Positions 14,952 through 15,811 of a DNA stretch of 15,811 nt are shown here, in pieces. Under the pieces are notes generated by a model. That model did not search any database and was not told the DNA's origin. It worked only from the letters and a program-made list of their open reading frames with translations. Made by a program: the position numbers and the translations under genes. The DNA is from Candidatus Cloacimonadota bacterium (GTDB taxonomy: Bacteria; Cloacimonadota; Cloacimonadia; Cloacimonadales; TCS61), in assembly GCA_030628755.1 (NCBI GenBank), contig DAOVQH010000019.1:1-15811 (forward strand), read 5' to 3'. How positions within the stretch are numbered: the first letter of the stretch is position 1; each line of letters begins with the position of its first letter.

Positions 14952-15811
14952 ATGAAAACAAAAATCTCATTTTTTAAAAATCTCTGGCAAAGAAGGGTTC
15001 CACAAATTCTTGGGATCTATCTCGGAGCAAGTTGGGCAATAATTGAATTTGTCAGCAATCTTCTTGTTGATCGTTATTTATTATCTCCTCATTTGATAGA
15101 TTTCAGCATTGTAATTCTTTTATCATTAATACCGAGTATTTTGTTTCTTTCTTATTTTCATGGAAAACCGGGAAAAGACGAATGGACTAAAGTTGAAAAA
15201 ATTAGCATACCTGTAAATTTATTAGTTTCTGCTATACTTCTATTTATGATTTTTTATGGTAAAGATTTAGGTGCTATTACAACTTCAGTAACTGTAGAGA
15301 ATGAAGAAGGACTGAAGATAGAACGGGTAATTCCAAAGAGTGAATTCCGTAAAAAGATTGCTACATTTCCTTTTGAGAATGAATCCGCAGATTCCACTTT
15401 AGATTGGTTGCAATATGGTATTGAGTTTGCTCTGATTCTCGATCTTTCTCAAGACATTTTTCTTCAAGTGTCATCTATATATACAGAATCTTTTGATCTT
15501 TCATCTCCTGTTTATGAAAAAATGAAAAGAGCAGGATTTACAAAAGGAGTTGGAATACCTTTTACTCTAAAAAAGAAAATTGCAAAAGAATCACACATGA
15601 ACCATTTCCTCTCAGGCTCATTTACAAAGCAGAATGATACTCTTTTTATAAAGACAAAACTTTATGAAACAAAGCGTGGAAAACTCATTTCTGAAAACAG
15701 TTTCAAAGGAACAGATGTATTTCAATTAGTAGATGAAATAACAATCAAATTAAAGCATGATTTAGAAGTTCCTGCTCGGCATATAGAGGAAGCGAAGGAC
15801 CTTCCTATTGC
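14952..15811 (+). CDS. membrane-anchored FlgO-like (probably TPR) protein, partial at 3' end
   Basis: The ATG at 14952 is preceded by AAGGA (14939-14943). The frame stays open for 286 codons to the window edge, so the C terminus is missing. Residues 7-83 copy the membrane segment of the cyclase gene upstream: KNLWQRRVPQIL, two helices (about 17-37 and 48-69) and HGKPGKDEWTKVEK. A third helix follows (about 87-103, VNLLVSAILLFMIFYG). From about 130 a soluble domain (KKIATFPFENESADSTLDWLQYG, LILDLSQDIFLQVSSIY) resembles the FlgO-like region that precedes tetratricopeptide repeats in cyclase-anchor-TPR proteins. Stand-alone forms of this anchor plus TPR protein are common, so it need not be a fragment. 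It is likely an envelope sensor or scaffold; the partner is unknown. Confidence 0.75.
   Translation, partial: MKTKISFFKNLWQRRVPQILGIYLGASWAIIEFVSNLLVDRYLLSPHLIDFSIVILLSLIPSILFLSYFHGKPGKDEWTKVEKISIPVNLLVSAILLFMIFYGKDLGAITTSVTVENEEGLKIERVIPKSEFRKKIATFPFENESADSTLDWLQYGIEFALILDLSQDIFLQVSSIYTESFDLSSPVYEKMKRAGFTKGVGIPFTLKKKIAKESHMNHFLSGSFTKQNDTLFIKTKLYETKRGKLISENSFKGTDVFQLVDEITIKLKHDLEVPARHIEEAKDLPI
14970..15200 (+). repeat. right copy of long direct repeat (membrane segment)
   Basis: This is the second copy of the 231-bp membrane-segment repeat described at 12332-12562, lying at the 5' end of the FlgO-like gene and in the same orientation. Its reading frame continues into a third helix and the periplasmic domain, whereas the left copy stops shortly after the repeat. 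Confidence 0.85.

Noticed and set aside
1..15811. CRISPR array, tRNA, rRNA or transposase gene
   Set aside because: No regularly spaced repeats, cloverleaf, conserved rRNA segments or transposase motifs were seen on reading either strand.

Overview
The window comes from a bacterium of the FCB group, most likely Cloacimonadota or a close relative. Two very large secreted proteins (starting at 445 and 7877) end in a Por-type (type IX secretion) sorting domain built around NYPNPFNP, a conserved GxIYFYKLK block and a final KKMLLLK-type tail. Outer-membrane beta-barrel-like proteins are common here, ribosome binding sites are of the GGAGG kind, and base composition is AT-rich. This assignment rests on style of sequence, not on a marker gene. 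No rRNA, tRNA, CRISPR array, transposase or phage gene is visible.

Layout. Positions 1-444 hold a small basic ORF and an overlapping open frame for a possible small membrane protein. Positions 445-3504 encode a 1019-residue multidomain surface protein. Positions 3505-3760 hold short repeat relics, two hairpins and a strong terminator. Positions 3925-7517 hold three plus-strand genes for exported or outer-membrane proteins (290, 278 and 455 residues). Each is followed by a decayed fragment of the 3' end of a sorting-domain gene, ending in a recognisable KMILMK or KMLLLK tail and stop. Positions 7538-7876 hold a terminator and a hairpin-rich leader. Positions 7877-11794 encode a 1305-residue secreted protein with a possible N-terminal metallohydrolase domain, fibronectin type III-like modules and a sorting domain.

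The last 4 kb is a signalling block, much more AT-rich in its middle. A class III adenylyl cyclase with two membrane helices is interrupted by an in-frame TGA at 11955 and carries a 232-bp AT-rich palindromic insertion at its 3' end, flanked by 15-bp direct repeats. A multi-pass membrane protein with a GAF-like domain follows. Then comes a second membrane protein, running off the window, whose first 77 residues copy the membrane segment of the cyclase (61 of 77 identical by hand count) and continue into a FlgO-like periplasmic domain.

How the parts relate. The exported proteins form a cell-surface set: two would leave through the type IX system and three would sit in or at the outer membrane. 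The signalling block looks like a cyclase-helix-FlgO/TPR receptor broken into two pieces around a GAF membrane protein. The strongest candidates for something undescribed are (1) sorting-domain 3' ends left as scars behind consecutive barrel genes, which suggests this coding module is a recurrent recombination junction, and (2) the long direct repeat whose recombination would rebuild a full-length cyclase receptor.
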